The translations under genes and the position numbers were made by a program. A stretch of DNA of 27,058 nt from positions 1 through 27,058 of IMG/VR virus record IMGVR_UViG_3300017713_000065; one strand, written 5' to 3'. The DNA is from a virus. The notes beneath the pieces are model-generated. The model searched no databases, was not told the origin of the DNA, and was given only the letters and a program-made list of their open reading frames with translations. Shown piece after piece: positions 8,045-15,889 of the stretch (the stretch's first letter is position 1; the number at the start of each line of letters is the position of its first letter).

Positions 8045-8473
8045 ATGGCACAAACAACAAACGTAATGAACGGTACTGATTTGGCCGTTTATTTTTCAAC
8101 TACGAACGACTCGGAAGTTTTACTTGCTAGAGCAACGGAGTGTTCAATTTCAATGTCTGAGGACGCGCGCGATATTACCACGAAAGATTCAAGCGGATAC
8201 CGTGAATTATTGGAAGGGCTTAGATCGTTCACGTTGTCGAGTTCACACTTACACGCTGAGGATGACACAAACAACATCGACGATTTGTTTACGGCGTTCA
8301 ACGCGAGAAGCAAAGTATTTTTATTATTCAGCACCGAAGAAAGTGGCGACCGCCGTTTCAACTGCGAGGCTAGAATTTCATCGTTAGAAATGAACGCCGG
8401 AACCGAGGACAATGTAACTTATTCAGTTTCATTCGAAGGTACCGGAGCTTTAGTATACGAAACAATCAGTTAA
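8045..8473 (+). CDS. Major tail (tube) protein
   Basis: 142 aa. A TP901-1-type tail tube protein that stacks in rings around the tape measure. The opening MNGTDLAVYFSTTNDSEVLL is followed by an SISMSEDARDITTKDSSGY stretch (about residues 36-54), the most recognisable signature. Beta-rich segments follow, and the end EDNVTYSVSFEGTGAL is typical. Position between the tail terminator/accessory gene and the chaperone gene is the standard location. Confidence 0.9.
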   Translation: MAQTTNVMNGTDLAVYFSTTNDSEVLLARATECSISMSEDARDITTKDSSGYRELLEGLRSFTLSSSHLHAEDDTNNIDDLFTAFNARSKVFLLFSTEESGDRRFNCEARISSLEMNAGTEDNVTYSVSFEGTGALVYETIS

Positions 8474-8489
8474 TTCAAAACACGTAAAA

Positions 8490-8798
8490 ATGACCAAAAC
8501 AATAGAATTAAATGGGGAATCGTTCCCGTTTCGCCTAACATTGGGCGCAATGCATAAGTTCGATAATAAATTCAAAGCCGAGGGCATCACGTCGCTAAAT
8601 ATGCACGCGGGCGCCGGGCAACGAATTGAACACATGGCGTATTTGATGCTAGTGGGAATCGAAGCGGGATTGAAATACGAAGGCGAAGATGTTAAACGTA
8701 TTTCTTTGAATTGGATTTATGATAACGTGGAGGTGAAAGACATGAAAGAATTCACCGAAGTGTTAGCCGATGAATCCGACGAAGAAAAAAAAACGTAA
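8490..8798 (+). CDS. Tail assembly chaperone, short (G-type) product
   Basis: 102 aa. Tail assembly chaperones coat the tape measure before tube polymerisation and are usually made as a short form and a -1 frameshifted long form. This short form starts with a compact beta segment (IELNGESFPFRLTLGAMHKFD) like other phage chaperones of this size and ends in an acidic, Lys-tailed helix (ADESDEEKKT). The end contains a run of nine A's at 8785-8793 with an in-phase A AAA AAA heptamer, immediately before the stop at 8796. The next ORF lies in the -1 frame and has no ATG near its beginning, so the two are read as G and GT products. It lies between tail tube and tape measure as expected. Confidence 0.88.
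   Translation: MTKTIELNGESFPFRLTLGAMHKFDNKFKAEGITSLNMHAGAGQRIEHMAYLMLVGIEAGLKYEGEDVKRISLNWIYDNVEVKDMKEFTEVLADESDEEKKT
8786..8792 (+). promoter_or_regulatory. -1 ribosomal frameshift slippery heptamer
   Basis: A AAA AAA in phase with the upstream frame, four nt before its stop codon. After a -1 slip, the downstream frame continues without a stop as NVTKNGVLTWNELFEIGLGQ and onward to 9142. The total product would be about 217 aa. I did not see an obvious strong stem just downstream, so a structural stimulator is unproven; runs of nine A's can slip alone. Confidence 0.8.
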
Positions 8799-9142
8799 CA
8801 AAGAACGGCGTTTTAACATGGAATGAATTATTTGAAATCGGGTTGGGGCAATGCGGCCTTAGCCCGATTTCTTTTTATTCAATGACGTTCGAAGAATTTA
8901 ACGCGGCGGTTCGTGGCAAACGTAAATTAATCGAATCGGATCAGCGCGAAGAATGGGAGCGCGTTAGATGGCAAAGCGCGGTATTATTGCAACCGCATAT
9001 TTCGAAGGGAAAACGATTAACACCGCAAAAATTACTGCGATTCCCTTGGGAAAAAAACACAAAGGAAGCGCCAACAAGAAAGGAATTAAAGGCAAGTTTA
9101 GAACGAATTAAAAAACGCGATAAGGACAAATGGCAAAATTAG
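8792..9142 (+). CDS. Tail assembly chaperone, frameshift (T) extension
   Basis: About 116 codons in the -1 frame, reached from 8490 by slippage at 8786-8792. A TTG at 8843 is the only nearby independent start, and starting there would remove the conserved part TWNELFEIGLG. The sequence WNELFEIGLGQCGLSP...FYSMTFEEFNAAVRG closely follows the usual layout of phage chaperone C-termini: a Trp-x-x-Leu helix, Gly-Leu-Ser-Pro, then a '(M)T..E..AA.RG' helix. The remainder is basic and helical. It overlaps the tape measure start by 13 nt, as usual for G-T / tape-measure order. Confidence 0.85.
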   Translation, partial: NVTKNGVLTWNELFEIGLGQCGLSPISFYSMTFEEFNAAVRGKRKLIESDQREEWERVRWQSAVLLQPHISKGKRLTPQKLLRFPWEKNTKEAPTRKELKASLERIKKRDKDKWQN

Positions 9143-11460
9143 GTGATCTCGTTGCAAAGATTGGCGCCAATACTAAGGGCTTCAACGCGGCATTAGGCGA
9201 CGTAAATAAACGCACGCGAAAAATGTCCGGGAACATTTCGAACCTAGGCAAAAAAATGTCGATGTCGATCACGTTACCGTTAGCCGCCATTGGCGCGTCG
9301 TCGGTAAAAACGTTCATGTCATTTGAACAACAAATGGCGAAGGTGAAAGCCGTTTCCGGAGCGACGGCCGACGAATTCAGCCGTTTGCAAGCCAACGCGA
9401 AACAGTTGGGAGCGTCGACAAGGTTTAGCGCGTCGGAGGTTGCACAATTACAAACCGAGTTCGCAAAGCTAGGATTTACGGCGGATGAAATCACAAAAGT
9501 AACGGGCGCCACGTTAGCACTAGCCCAAGCCACGGATTCAGATTTAGCAAGGGCGGCCGAAGTTGCCGGCGCCACGTTGCGCGGTTTTGGATTGGAGGCA
9601 AGCGAAACGTCTCGCGTTGCCGACGTTATGGCGTCGTCGTTTAGTTCTACGGCGTTAGACATGGAAAGTTTTGCGGAATCAATGAAATTCGTCGCCCCGG
9701 TATCTAAGAAAGCGGGGTTGTCGATCGAGGAAACGACCGCGATGTTGGGCGCGTTAGCCAATTCAGGGATAAAAGGATCGCAAGCGGGTACGGCGTTGCG
9801 TCGTATTATTTCCGAACTAGGCGGGGAGGGTGAAAACGTAGCGGAACAAATTAAAAAATTAAATGACGAAGGGTTAAGCCTTGCGGGTTCCCAGGGTGAG
9901 GTAGGCCGATCGGCGTCGACGGCGTTGCTTGTTCTAGGCGAACAAATGGGAATGGTTAATTCCTTAACAACCTCATTCAACGGCGCGGCGGGATCAGCTA
10001 AAAACATGGCGGCGATTATGGACAACACCGCTTCCGGAGGTTTGGTCCGGATGCTTTCTGCAATCGAAGCGGCTCAGATTTCACTAGGCCAAGCATTAGC
10101 CCCGGCGGTTGAAAAGGTTATGCAATTTATCAGCCATTTAGCCGCGAAATTCGCCGCATTGGACGCCAACACAAAGAATTTTATAGTTGGAATCGCCGCC
10201 GCCGCGGCCGCAATCGGCCCGTTATTGGTAGCTATTCCCGCACTCGTTTCGGCCGTCAGTACATTAGGGCCGGCCTTTGCCGCACTAGCCGCCGCCGCAA
10301 CGGGGCCGATCGGTATAACCATTGCCGCGATTGCCGGACTAGGCGCCGCGATTTTCTTTATGTGGGACGACGTGAAAGGCCCGATTTTGAACCTTGTTAA
10401 TTCGTTTATAAAACTCTACAACAACGTCGCGGCGGTTCGTGTGATTATTTCCGTAGTCGTTCAGCATTTTAAAAACCAATTAACGGCACTAAAAACGGGC
10501 GTTATGTCGGTTATAAATTCGTTCGCGTTAATGGCGGACGTGATTTCAACGGCGGTAACCGATGGCGTTGGGGCGGCGTTTGAAAAACTAACAACGGGAT
10601 TGACCGATATAGGCGGCGATATTGTAGAAACCGGTCAACAAATCGGTGAAGATACTATTGCGGCGATGCAATCCGCAGTCGAAAAAGAACCGATTGAATT
10701 TGTAACGGATGAAAGTATTTCAAATTTAAAAGAAAAATTAGCCGAATTGATTCCGACGTTCAGCGGTGGAGGACAAAAGGCGAGAGAAGCGTTCAATCGA
10801 GGTTTGGCTATTCAAGGAAAAATGTCGCCACGTGGCGGTGCATTTGAAACCGCACCAACGCCACAGCTACAAACGCCGAAAACGGACAAAATGCCTGAAC
10901 AACCGGTTGACGATTTTATGGAAAAGCTCCAAAAACTAGAGGAAACCGCGAACGCCGTCGGTGGGGCGGTCGGTTCGGCGTTCTCACAAATGAGCGGCAA
11001 AATCGTGAATTCGTTAGGGTTGGCCGACACCGGGATGGAAGGGTTCGCTAAAAGCATGGCCGGAACCGTCACGGAACTAATTTCGATGTTCTTAAGTCAA
11101 TCGATTGCCGCGGCGATTACCGGAGGACAAACGGCGGGAACCGCAACGGGGCCGGCCGCAATCGTTACGAGTCCGGCGTTTATTGCTACGCTAGTGGGTG
11201 GAGTTTTAACGGCATTCGCCGCGATTCCAAAATTCGCCGAAGGTGGTTTAGTTTCCGGCCCTACGATGGGGCTAATGGGCGAATATACCGGCGCCCGAAA
11301 TAACCCGGAGGTAATCGCACCGCTTGATAAGTTACGCGGAATGATTGCCGACGTTGGCGGCGGGACATCGCAAGGCGGAACCCTGAGCGCTAGAATAAAG
11401 GGTAATGATTTAGTATTTTTACTAGAACGCGCTGAACGTGTTGTTAACCGAAACCGATAA
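9130..11460 (+). CDS. Tape measure protein
   Basis: 776 aa. It sets tail length and is ejected with or ahead of the DNA. N-terminal residues show a TP901-type core: LGDLVAKIGANTKGFNAAL, followed by a long Ala-rich helical stretch. Around residues 60-230 is the usual phage tail-tape-measure region with AKVKAVSGATADEFSRL and a repeated 'A..G..A.E' pattern. Residues about 345-412 are very hydrophobic (Ala/Ile/Gly-rich) and probably form the membrane-active segment. A C-terminal FAEGGLVSGPTMGLMGEYT segment with NNPEVIAPLDKL is common to the ends of these proteins. Using the family rule of roughly 0.15 nm per residue, the tail would be near 115 nm (inference). Confidence 0.95.
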   Translation: MAKLGDLVAKIGANTKGFNAALGDVNKRTRKMSGNISNLGKKMSMSITLPLAAIGASSVKTFMSFEQQMAKVKAVSGATADEFSRLQANAKQLGASTRFSASEVAQLQTEFAKLGFTADEITKVTGATLALAQATDSDLARAAEVAGATLRGFGLEASETSRVADVMASSFSSTALDMESFAESMKFVAPVSKKAGLSIEETTAMLGALANSGIKGSQAGTALRRIISELGGEGENVAEQIKKLNDEGLSLAGSQGEVGRSASTALLVLGEQMGMVNSLTTSFNGAAGSAKNMAAIMDNTASGGLVRMLSAIEAAQISLGQALAPAVEKVMQFISHLAAKFAALDANTKNFIVGIAAAAAAIGPLLVAIPALVSAVSTLGPAFAALAAAATGPIGITIAAIAGLGAAIFFMWDDVKGPILNLVNSFIKLYNNVAAVRVIISVVVQHFKNQLTALKTGVMSVINSFALMADVISTAVTDGVGAAFEKLTTGLTDIGGDIVETGQQIGEDTIAAMQSAVEKEPIEFVTDESISNLKEKLAELIPTFSGGGQKAREAFNRGLAIQGKMSPRGGAFETAPTPQLQTPKTDKMPEQPVDDFMEKLQKLEETANAVGGAVGSAFSQMSGKIVNSLGLADTGMEGFAKSMAGTVTELISMFLSQSIAAAITGGQTAGTATGPAAIVTSPAFIATLVGGVLTAFAAIPKFAEGGLVSGPTMGLMGEYTGARNNPEVIAPLDKLRGMIADVGGGTSQGGTLSARIKGNDLVFLLERAERVVNRNR

Positions 11461-11462
11461 AC

Positions 11463-14171
11463 ATGGGATTATTTTTATATAGCGAATTCCTTAATGATAG
11501 AAACGAACCGTTTCGAATCGAAATACACGACACCGATTTCAGCGGAACCGAAACAGAATTCCACGTCGGGGCGGATGGGTTCGTTTTGGAATACCAAGGC
11601 GACACGGAAAAACCATTTCAACCGATTGTCGGAAGTACGGTAACGATTGAATTACAAATCGAATCGGGTTCGCAAGGTTTAAACAATGCCACAACAATCG
11701 AGGGGTTTCTTGACGATCTATTAACGTCCGACGAAGATCGGTTTACGGTTGTTATTCGTGACGAACATAGTGCAACGGGCGGCGTTTTTTGGGTTGGAAT
11801 ATTACAACCGGAGCAAATCAATACGGCCGACGAAAGTTTCCCGCGCCGGATTGAGTTAACCGCGTCTGACGATCTAGCGAACTTGAAAGGAATCGACTAT
11901 AATAACGACGGTTCAGCGTACACCGGAACCGACACGATTCTAACGTACGTGTTGAACTGTTTAGGTAAAACACGAACAACGCAACATTGGGGCGCGTCGG
12001 TTAAATACTTGGTAAACAATACCTACATTCTAGGCCAAGAAACAACCGGAGGGACGCCAATAGAAAACTATAAACTATTAAACGAAGATTTTTATACCAC
12101 CGAAAGCGGGATAATAGAATATATCAGCGCTTACGAAATGTTAAAGCAAATTTGCGAATCGTTCATGTTTTCGATTTACCAAGCCCGCGGCGTTTGGGTA
12201 ATGGTTCCGAGAATGTACGTAACTCTAACCGGTACTTATTCGGCGAAATATTTCGACAAGTCCGGGGCGGTTGTCGCCGGTTCGGGTGCATATAATACGG
12301 TTAAATTAATCGATCAAACGCCGTCGAGTAGGGTACAACGTTTAACCGGCGGCGAATACGGACACCTGAACGCGTATAAGTCGGTTCGGAGAAACTACAC
12401 GTTTAACGGGAATATTCCGTTAATAAACGAGGATTTAGTCACGGCGGATTTAAACAGTACGACGTTTCAAAATTCGGTTTTTATTTTACCGTCGGGCGGT
12501 GAATTAGTTTGTCAGTTACAGTTAAATTTAACATTAGACGCGGACGCAACCGTTACGGGTGAAGAACGGGCAATTCGTTTTTTAGTCGAATTAGAGATAA
12601 ACGCCGGGGCGTATTACCTAAACCGTCCGGCCGCGTTAGTTGGCGGCGATTCGGTTTTCATATTGTCCGACGATGATTTAATCGACGTTTTTACGTTTCA
12701 ACTAGGCGCGGCGGAATGGAACACAACGGCATCGAACCGGCTCCAATGGTTCACCCCGGCGTTAGATTATGAAGCCGGCGATAATTCGCCGACAATGTTC
12801 GGGTTTAATATTCCCGGAATACCGGCCGACGCGACCGGATTAAGTGTGAAGGTTCACCTAACACCGTACAAAGCTGACGGAACTACGGCCGGGGCGTTTA
12901 CAACCGCGGTGTTAAATGACACAACGTTGAATTTTGGAAGCGTTAATTTTTTCGCCGGTGACGATGTGGCGTATAGCGGTGACGAAATAATTTATTCAGC
13001 GACGGCCGACAATAAGGCCCGCGACATTTTAGAGTTAGACGATGGAATTATAGGGGATCAAATTTCAACAACGGCAACACGCGGGGCAATACGTGGAAAC
13101 GATGACACCTATACCGCGGCGGATGAGTGGAGTACGATAAGCGCCCCAACGGATTACGATTTAATTTTGAGAACGTTAGTAAGTGAACATTTGGCATATC
13201 ATAACGTTCCGCGGGAGGTGTTGCGGTTTACGTTGTATGACGATGTTTTGTATTTCGACGATGTTTTTCAATTTGATTCGCGCCGTTTTGCGGTTATGAA
13301 CATGCGATTTACTGCGAACCTGGGCGAATACGAAACGGAGTTGATTGAAATGTCGCGGGATGGCTCCGGGATAACGGCCGCAACCGGCCCGAAAAAACCG
13401 ATTCGAAACCCGAAGGTAATAATTGATAAACCGCAAGAGGTTGAAACTTTAATGGGGTTGGGATCGGTTAACAAACGTGTAACGCTAAAACTTGGTTTAG
13501 ATTACGAAACGAATCCAAAAACTAAATTTAACAGTAAAAGCGCCGCAAGCGGTAAAGCCACGGATTTCGGCACGTTGTTACGTTCGGCCGATAATATGAC
13601 CGGTAAGGTTGAATTTGTTTTGCCGGAGGCCGACGGTAGTAACGGCGACGTATTAACAACGAACGGAAGCGGCGTAATGTCGTTCACGACACCGAGCGGC
13701 GGCGGTGGGGTTACTGCGCAAAATTTCCCGTTAAGTTTTGAAACGCAATTAACTAGCGGTGATTATTTTTTCGGAAACCTTAGATATGGGTGGAATTATG
13801 TCGTATGGAATCGAAGCGACAACAATATGCAGTTGGGATACTTTGAACTTGTGTCGGCGATGGTCGCTACGGATGACTACACGAGTATAAGCGTGAAGGG
13901 TATCGCCGGGAGTATGAGAACCACTAATTCTGTAACCATTGAATTTTCACTTTGGAAAGGGACGAATTCCGGAGGTACGGGGACATTTTCAACCACGGAG
14001 CAAGGTTCAACGACCGTAGACTATGACACAAACGACGAAATGAAACCGCTAGATTTTAGCGCGACGGGATTAACAATAAATGATGGGGATTACATTTTTT
14101 TCGCAGTTAGAAACCCATCCTATTCAGTAAGGGAGGACGTCGCGTGTTCCATTACGATCACATTTAGTTAA
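11463..14171 (+). CDS. Tail-tip hub / receptor-binding protein
   Basis: 902 aa, right after the tape measure where distal-tail and baseplate genes lie. The first 165 residues (FRIEIHDTDFSG..., EYQGDTEKPFQPIVGS, then VFWVGILQPEQ) match a type common as the single large tail protein in Bacteroidota phages. Residues about 165-640 are beta-rich. A glycine-rich GSNGDVLTTNGSGVMSFTTP stretch (about 723-742), like tail-fibre shaft repeats, leads to a C-terminal beta domain (about 750-902) that I infer to be the receptor-binding head. No further fibre gene follows, so one protein may serve as distal tail, hub and adhesin. Function of the parts is inferred; being a tail protein is safe. Confidence 0.8.
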   Translation: MGLFLYSEFLNDRNEPFRIEIHDTDFSGTETEFHVGADGFVLEYQGDTEKPFQPIVGSTVTIELQIESGSQGLNNATTIEGFLDDLLTSDEDRFTVVIRDEHSATGGVFWVGILQPEQINTADESFPRRIELTASDDLANLKGIDYNNDGSAYTGTDTILTYVLNCLGKTRTTQHWGASVKYLVNNTYILGQETTGGTPIENYKLLNEDFYTTESGIIEYISAYEMLKQICESFMFSIYQARGVWVMVPRMYVTLTGTYSAKYFDKSGAVVAGSGAYNTVKLIDQTPSSRVQRLTGGEYGHLNAYKSVRRNYTFNGNIPLINEDLVTADLNSTTFQNSVFILPSGGELVCQLQLNLTLDADATVTGEERAIRFLVELEINAGAYYLNRPAALVGGDSVFILSDDDLIDVFTFQLGAAEWNTTASNRLQWFTPALDYEAGDNSPTMFGFNIPGIPADATGLSVKVHLTPYKADGTTAGAFTTAVLNDTTLNFGSVNFFAGDDVAYSGDEIIYSATADNKARDILELDDGIIGDQISTTATRGAIRGNDDTYTAADEWSTISAPTDYDLILRTLVSEHLAYHNVPREVLRFTLYDDVLYFDDVFQFDSRRFAVMNMRFTANLGEYETELIEMSRDGSGITAATGPKKPIRNPKVIIDKPQEVETLMGLGSVNKRVTLKLGLDYETNPKTKFNSKSAASGKATDFGTLLRSADNMTGKVEFVLPEADGSNGDVLTTNGSGVMSFTTPSGGGGVTAQNFPLSFETQLTSGDYFFGNLRYGWNYVVWNRSDNNMQLGYFELVSAMVATDDYTSISVKGIAGSMRTTNSVTIEFSLWKGTNSGGTGTFSTTEQGSTTVDYDTNDEMKPLDFSATGLTINDGDYIFFAVRNPSYSVREDVACSITITFS

Positions 14172-14175
14172 TGAC

Positions 14176-14322
14176 ATGAATAAAAAAATAAACACAATTC
14201 AAGATACTTGGAAAGATTTGGAATTGTTAGATGATGACGTAACTAACGATGAACTAATCGAAAGAGTTAACACCTTAACGGAATACGTAAATTATTTATA
14301 TAAAAACCAAGTTGGTATTTAA
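14176..14322 (+). CDS. Small acidic protein of unknown function
   Basis: 48 aa, starting 4 nt after the hub gene's stop. Sequence is MNKKINTIQDTWKDLELL then an acidic helix-like DDDVTNDELIERVNTLTEYV. One helical hairpin or coiled coil is likely. It is too short for most gene finders but has a normal ATG and codon use. It lies between the hub and the M15 peptidase, so it may be a lysis or tail-accessory protein; no family recognised. Confidence 0.5.
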   Translation: MNKKINTIQDTWKDLELLDDDVTNDELIERVNTLTEYVNYLYKNQVGI

Positions 14323-14329
14323 TAATAAA

Positions 14330-14689
14330 ATGGAACTAAGATATTTCGAAATAAGTGAATTTGATTCGAAGGATTTAAAAGGTTCAGGCACGAACATGAA
14401 CCCGGAATTTTTGCAAATGATTGACCAAGCCCGGGCCGTCGCGGGGATTCCGTTTAAAATAAATTCGGGGTTTAGAACGGTTGCCCGGAATCAAATGTTA
14501 CCCGGCGCGAAAAGTAATTCATCGCACCTTAAAGGAATGGCGGCGGATATTGCCTGCACCGATTCGGTTAGCCGTTTAAAGATTATCACCGCCGCGTTAT
14601 CGGTTGGATTTACGCGAATAGGCATAGCAAAAACATTTATTCATATTGATAATGACGACACGAAGCCGGCGGCGTGTTGGGTTTATTAA
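14330..14689 (+). CDS. M15-type peptidase (endolysin-like)
   Basis: 119 aa from the ATG at 14330; a TTG at 14312 would add six residues inside the preceding small ORF and is less likely. It is a single-domain zinc D-Ala-D-Ala peptidase of the M15 family that cuts peptidoglycan cross-links. Motifs: INSGFRT (44-50), SSHLKGMAADI with H66 and D73, and FIHID with H105 as third ligand. No signal peptide. At the end of the tail operon and before a terminator, it could be the endolysin or a virion-associated lysin; no other lysin is visible in the genome, which favours endolysin. Confidence 0.9.
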   Translation: MELRYFEISEFDSKDLKGSGTNMNPEFLQMIDQARAVAGIPFKINSGFRTVARNQMLPGAKSNSSHLKGMAADIACTDSVSRLKIITAALSVGFTRIGIAKTFIHIDNDDTKPAACWVY

Positions 14690-14696
14690 AGAAGCT

Positions 14697-14711
14697 CCGC
14701 GGTTCTCGCGG
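14697..14711 (+). terminator. Short GC hairpin upstream of main terminator
   Basis: CCGCG / CGCGG arms around a 5-nt loop, 8 nt past the stop codon and followed by a T/G-rich stretch. It is the first of two tandem hairpins at the end of the late operon. Confidence 0.4.
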
Positions 14712-14730
14712 GCGTGTTTGTTTTGGTTGG

Positions 14731-14763
14731 CGGTCACCTTGGGAGGGGTGGCCGTTTTTTTTT
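14731..14763 (+). terminator. Rho-independent terminator ending the late operon
   Basis: Arms CGGTCACC (14731-14738) and GGTGGCCG (14747-14754) pair over 8 bp with one wobble, and nine T's follow (14755-14763). It separates the tail/lysin genes from the early promoter at 14782. Confidence 0.93.
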
Positions 14764-14781
14764 AATTATGTTGGTTAATTA

Positions 14782-14812
14782 TTTGGTAGTTCCAAAAAGG
14801 GTATTATCTTTG
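14782..14812 (+). promoter_or_regulatory. Main early promoter, Bacteroidota type
   Basis: TTTG at 14782-14785, a 19-nt spacer, and TATCTTTG at 14805-14812 fit both elements of the Bacteroidota primary sigma promoter. It sits between the late terminator and the first early gene. The predicted leader (about 14817-14841) is A/C-rich without a Shine-Dalgarno sequence. It likely drives the small genes and DNA metabolism block. Confidence 0.82.
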
Positions 14813-14841
14813 AGACATCAAACAAACAAAAACAAAACAAG

Positions 14842-15024
14842 ATGAAAACGTTGAACTTATCTATTAAGAAAGAAAGATTACAGTATTTGAAAGAGTTAAA
14901 GCAATTGATAAAAGAGTGCAAAGACAAAGGACAAACGGCTGCTGTTAAGAGTTTAGAATGGCTCTACGGTGAATTGGAAAGAGAAATTGAAGCGGGAACA
15001 TTCGAAGTAGAGAAATTTGACTGA
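14842..15024 (+). CDS. Small helical early protein, unknown
   Basis: 60 aa. First gene behind the main early promoter. It is Lys/Glu/Leu-rich (KKERLQYLKELKQLIKECK) and predicted to be two helices, possibly a coiled coil; the C-terminal part is acidic. No recognised family or catalytic residues. Being first in the early operon, it may be a host-takeover or regulatory protein, but that is only position-based. Base composition is AT-richer than the structural genes, as for the next two genes, suggesting exchange of accessory genes here. A perfect hairpin follows its stop. Confidence 0.7.
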   Translation: MKTLNLSIKKERLQYLKELKQLIKECKDKGQTAAVKSLEWLYGELEREIEAGTFEVEKFD

Positions 15025-15034
15025 TAAACCAACC

Positions 15035-15050
15035 GGGGGCGAAAGCCCCC
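15035..15050 (+). other. GGGGGC-GAAA-GCCCCC intercistronic hairpin
   Basis: A perfect 6-bp GC stem closed by a GAAA (GNRA) tetraloop, without a T-tract. It lies between two co-directional early genes. Likely an RNA stability or processing element or weak attenuator. The same stem sequence recurs at 25982-25999 between the two minus-strand genes. Confidence 0.6.
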
Positions 15051-15066
15051 ACAATAAAATTTAGTT

Positions 15067-15303
15067 ATGGACATTACAGATTTCACCACGAAAGAGCAAA
15101 TTATGAACCACGTGAACGTGGAAGGTGCTGATCGGCATTTATGCTTGATGAATATGAACGGAGAGGATTACGCAGTTCTTGAGGATTACGATGAACAGAT
15201 TGCATATTACTTTTTAAAAGTTAAAACTAACGACAATTGTGACAGCGGAGATAAATATGAATTCTACCATGATAACGAGATGGATGAATTTTTAATCGAC
15301 TAA
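15067..15303 (+). CDS. Small acidic early protein, unknown
   Basis: 78 aa, acidic (many Asp/Glu, few Lys). The sequence MDITDFTTKEQIMNHVNVEG reads as an N-terminal helix followed by beta-like segments (LCLMNMNGEDYAVLEDYDE; YYFLKVKTN). No family recognised. An acidic, small early protein could be a DNA mimic or inhibitor, but nothing here proves it. It is preceded by the 15035 hairpin and followed by the first copy of the duplicated leader. Confidence 0.65.
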   Translation: MDITDFTTKEQIMNHVNVEGADRHLCLMNMNGEDYAVLEDYDEQIAYYFLKVKTNDNCDSGDKYEFYHDNEMDEFLID

Positions 15304-15304
15304 T

Positions 15305-15339
15305 ACCAACACTAACCGAAAAACAAACATCATGAAAAA
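15305..15339 (+). repeat. 35-bp direct repeat, copy 1 (leader + start codon)
   Basis: Identical to 15689-15723. It covers the whole A/C-rich leader (beginning ACCAACACTAACCG), the ATG at 15332 and the following five A's. It duplicates a translation-initiation region, not coding content. Confidence 0.95.
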
Positions 15340-15688
15340 TCAATTTTTTAACACTATCAAATTAGAATTAGAATCTGTAATTCTTAGATACACTTATGAA
15401 AACAATCTTCATTTGAACCCTAACTTTTGCAAAGATGACGCAAGGGCTAAAGTCGTAGGGGCTTGCGCTCCTAATGCATTAGATAATCGATATATAAAAG
15501 GGTGCGATAATGCAAACAAATGGTTTGAAAAGCATAATATTACTGCATCCGAAGCCATCGAATTTGTTAAACAATGGGAGGACGATTGTTGTGAAGGAGG
15601 CTTTCAAGGCAATACTAAATCTGAATATATTGCCAACATGATAGCATATATTATTTCATTCGATTGCTTCTGTAAAGAGGCGGTATAA
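15332..15688 (+). CDS. Conserved phage protein, DUF7222-like
   Basis: 118 aa. The segment ALDNRYIKGCDNANKWFEKH (about residues 50-69), a helix ASEAIEFVKQWEDDCC, and a closing YIANMIAYIISFD resemble a group of phage proteins I know as DUF7222-type, in which 'DNRF..GC.NA..WF' and 'ANM.AY' are conserved. Function unknown. It is Cys-rich (seven or so), which may mean metal binding. Starts inside copy 1 of the repeated leader. AT-richer than the late genes. The domain name is from memory and should be treated as tentative. Confidence 0.65.
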   Translation: MKNQFFNTIKLELESVILRYTYENNLHLNPNFCKDDARAKVVGACAPNALDNRYIKGCDNANKWFEKHNITASEAIEFVKQWEDDCCEGGFQGNTKSEYIANMIAYIISFDCFCKEAV

Positions 15689-15723
15689 ACCAACACTAAC
15701 CGAAAAACAAACATCATGAAAAA
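15689..15723 (+). repeat. 35-bp direct repeat, copy 2 (leader + start codon)
   Basis: Second identical copy of 15305-15339, ending in the start of the 57-aa gene at 15716. The two copies are 384 bp apart and flank the 118-aa gene, so recombination between them would delete exactly that gene and keep an intact leader. Confidence 0.95.
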
Positions 15724-15889
15724 ATTACATTGCTACGCGAACGACTACGCGGACGTTAAAAACGCACTACAATCATGGGGCGTTACATTCACAGAAAAGG
15801 ACGGATTTTTTAAACTTGACACGATAGCCGCGCAAGCCGTAGCGGAAAAACTATACGTCGAAAAACTTTTATTCACTATTATATCATGA
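15716..15889 (+). CDS. Small protein of unknown function
   Basis: 57 aa, too short for many ORF cutoffs. It begins in the second repeated leader (ATG 15716) and its stop overlaps the next start as ATGA at 15886. Sequence MKKLHCYANDYADVKNALQS, then a central WGVTFTEKDGFFKL hairpin, then a helix DTIAAQAVAEKLYVEK, gives an alpha/beta pattern with good codon use. Clean start, leader and coupling to the following gene make it real. No family recognised. Confidence 0.75.
   Translation: MKKLHCYANDYADVKNALQSWGVTFTEKDGFFKLDTIAAQAVAEKLYVEKLLFTIIS

Noticed and set aside
9108-10028. 306-aa antisense ORF opposite the tape measure gene
   Set aside because: Composition (Ala/Ser/Pro/Asn-rich) is what the reverse complement of an Ala-rich gene gives when TTA, CTA and TCA codons are rare in phase. 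No motif, leader or partner. It also warns that length alone does not prove the nested ORF at 22493.
14312-14329. TTG start for the M15 peptidase
   Set aside because: It lies within the preceding small ORF and the ATG at 14330 retains all motifs.
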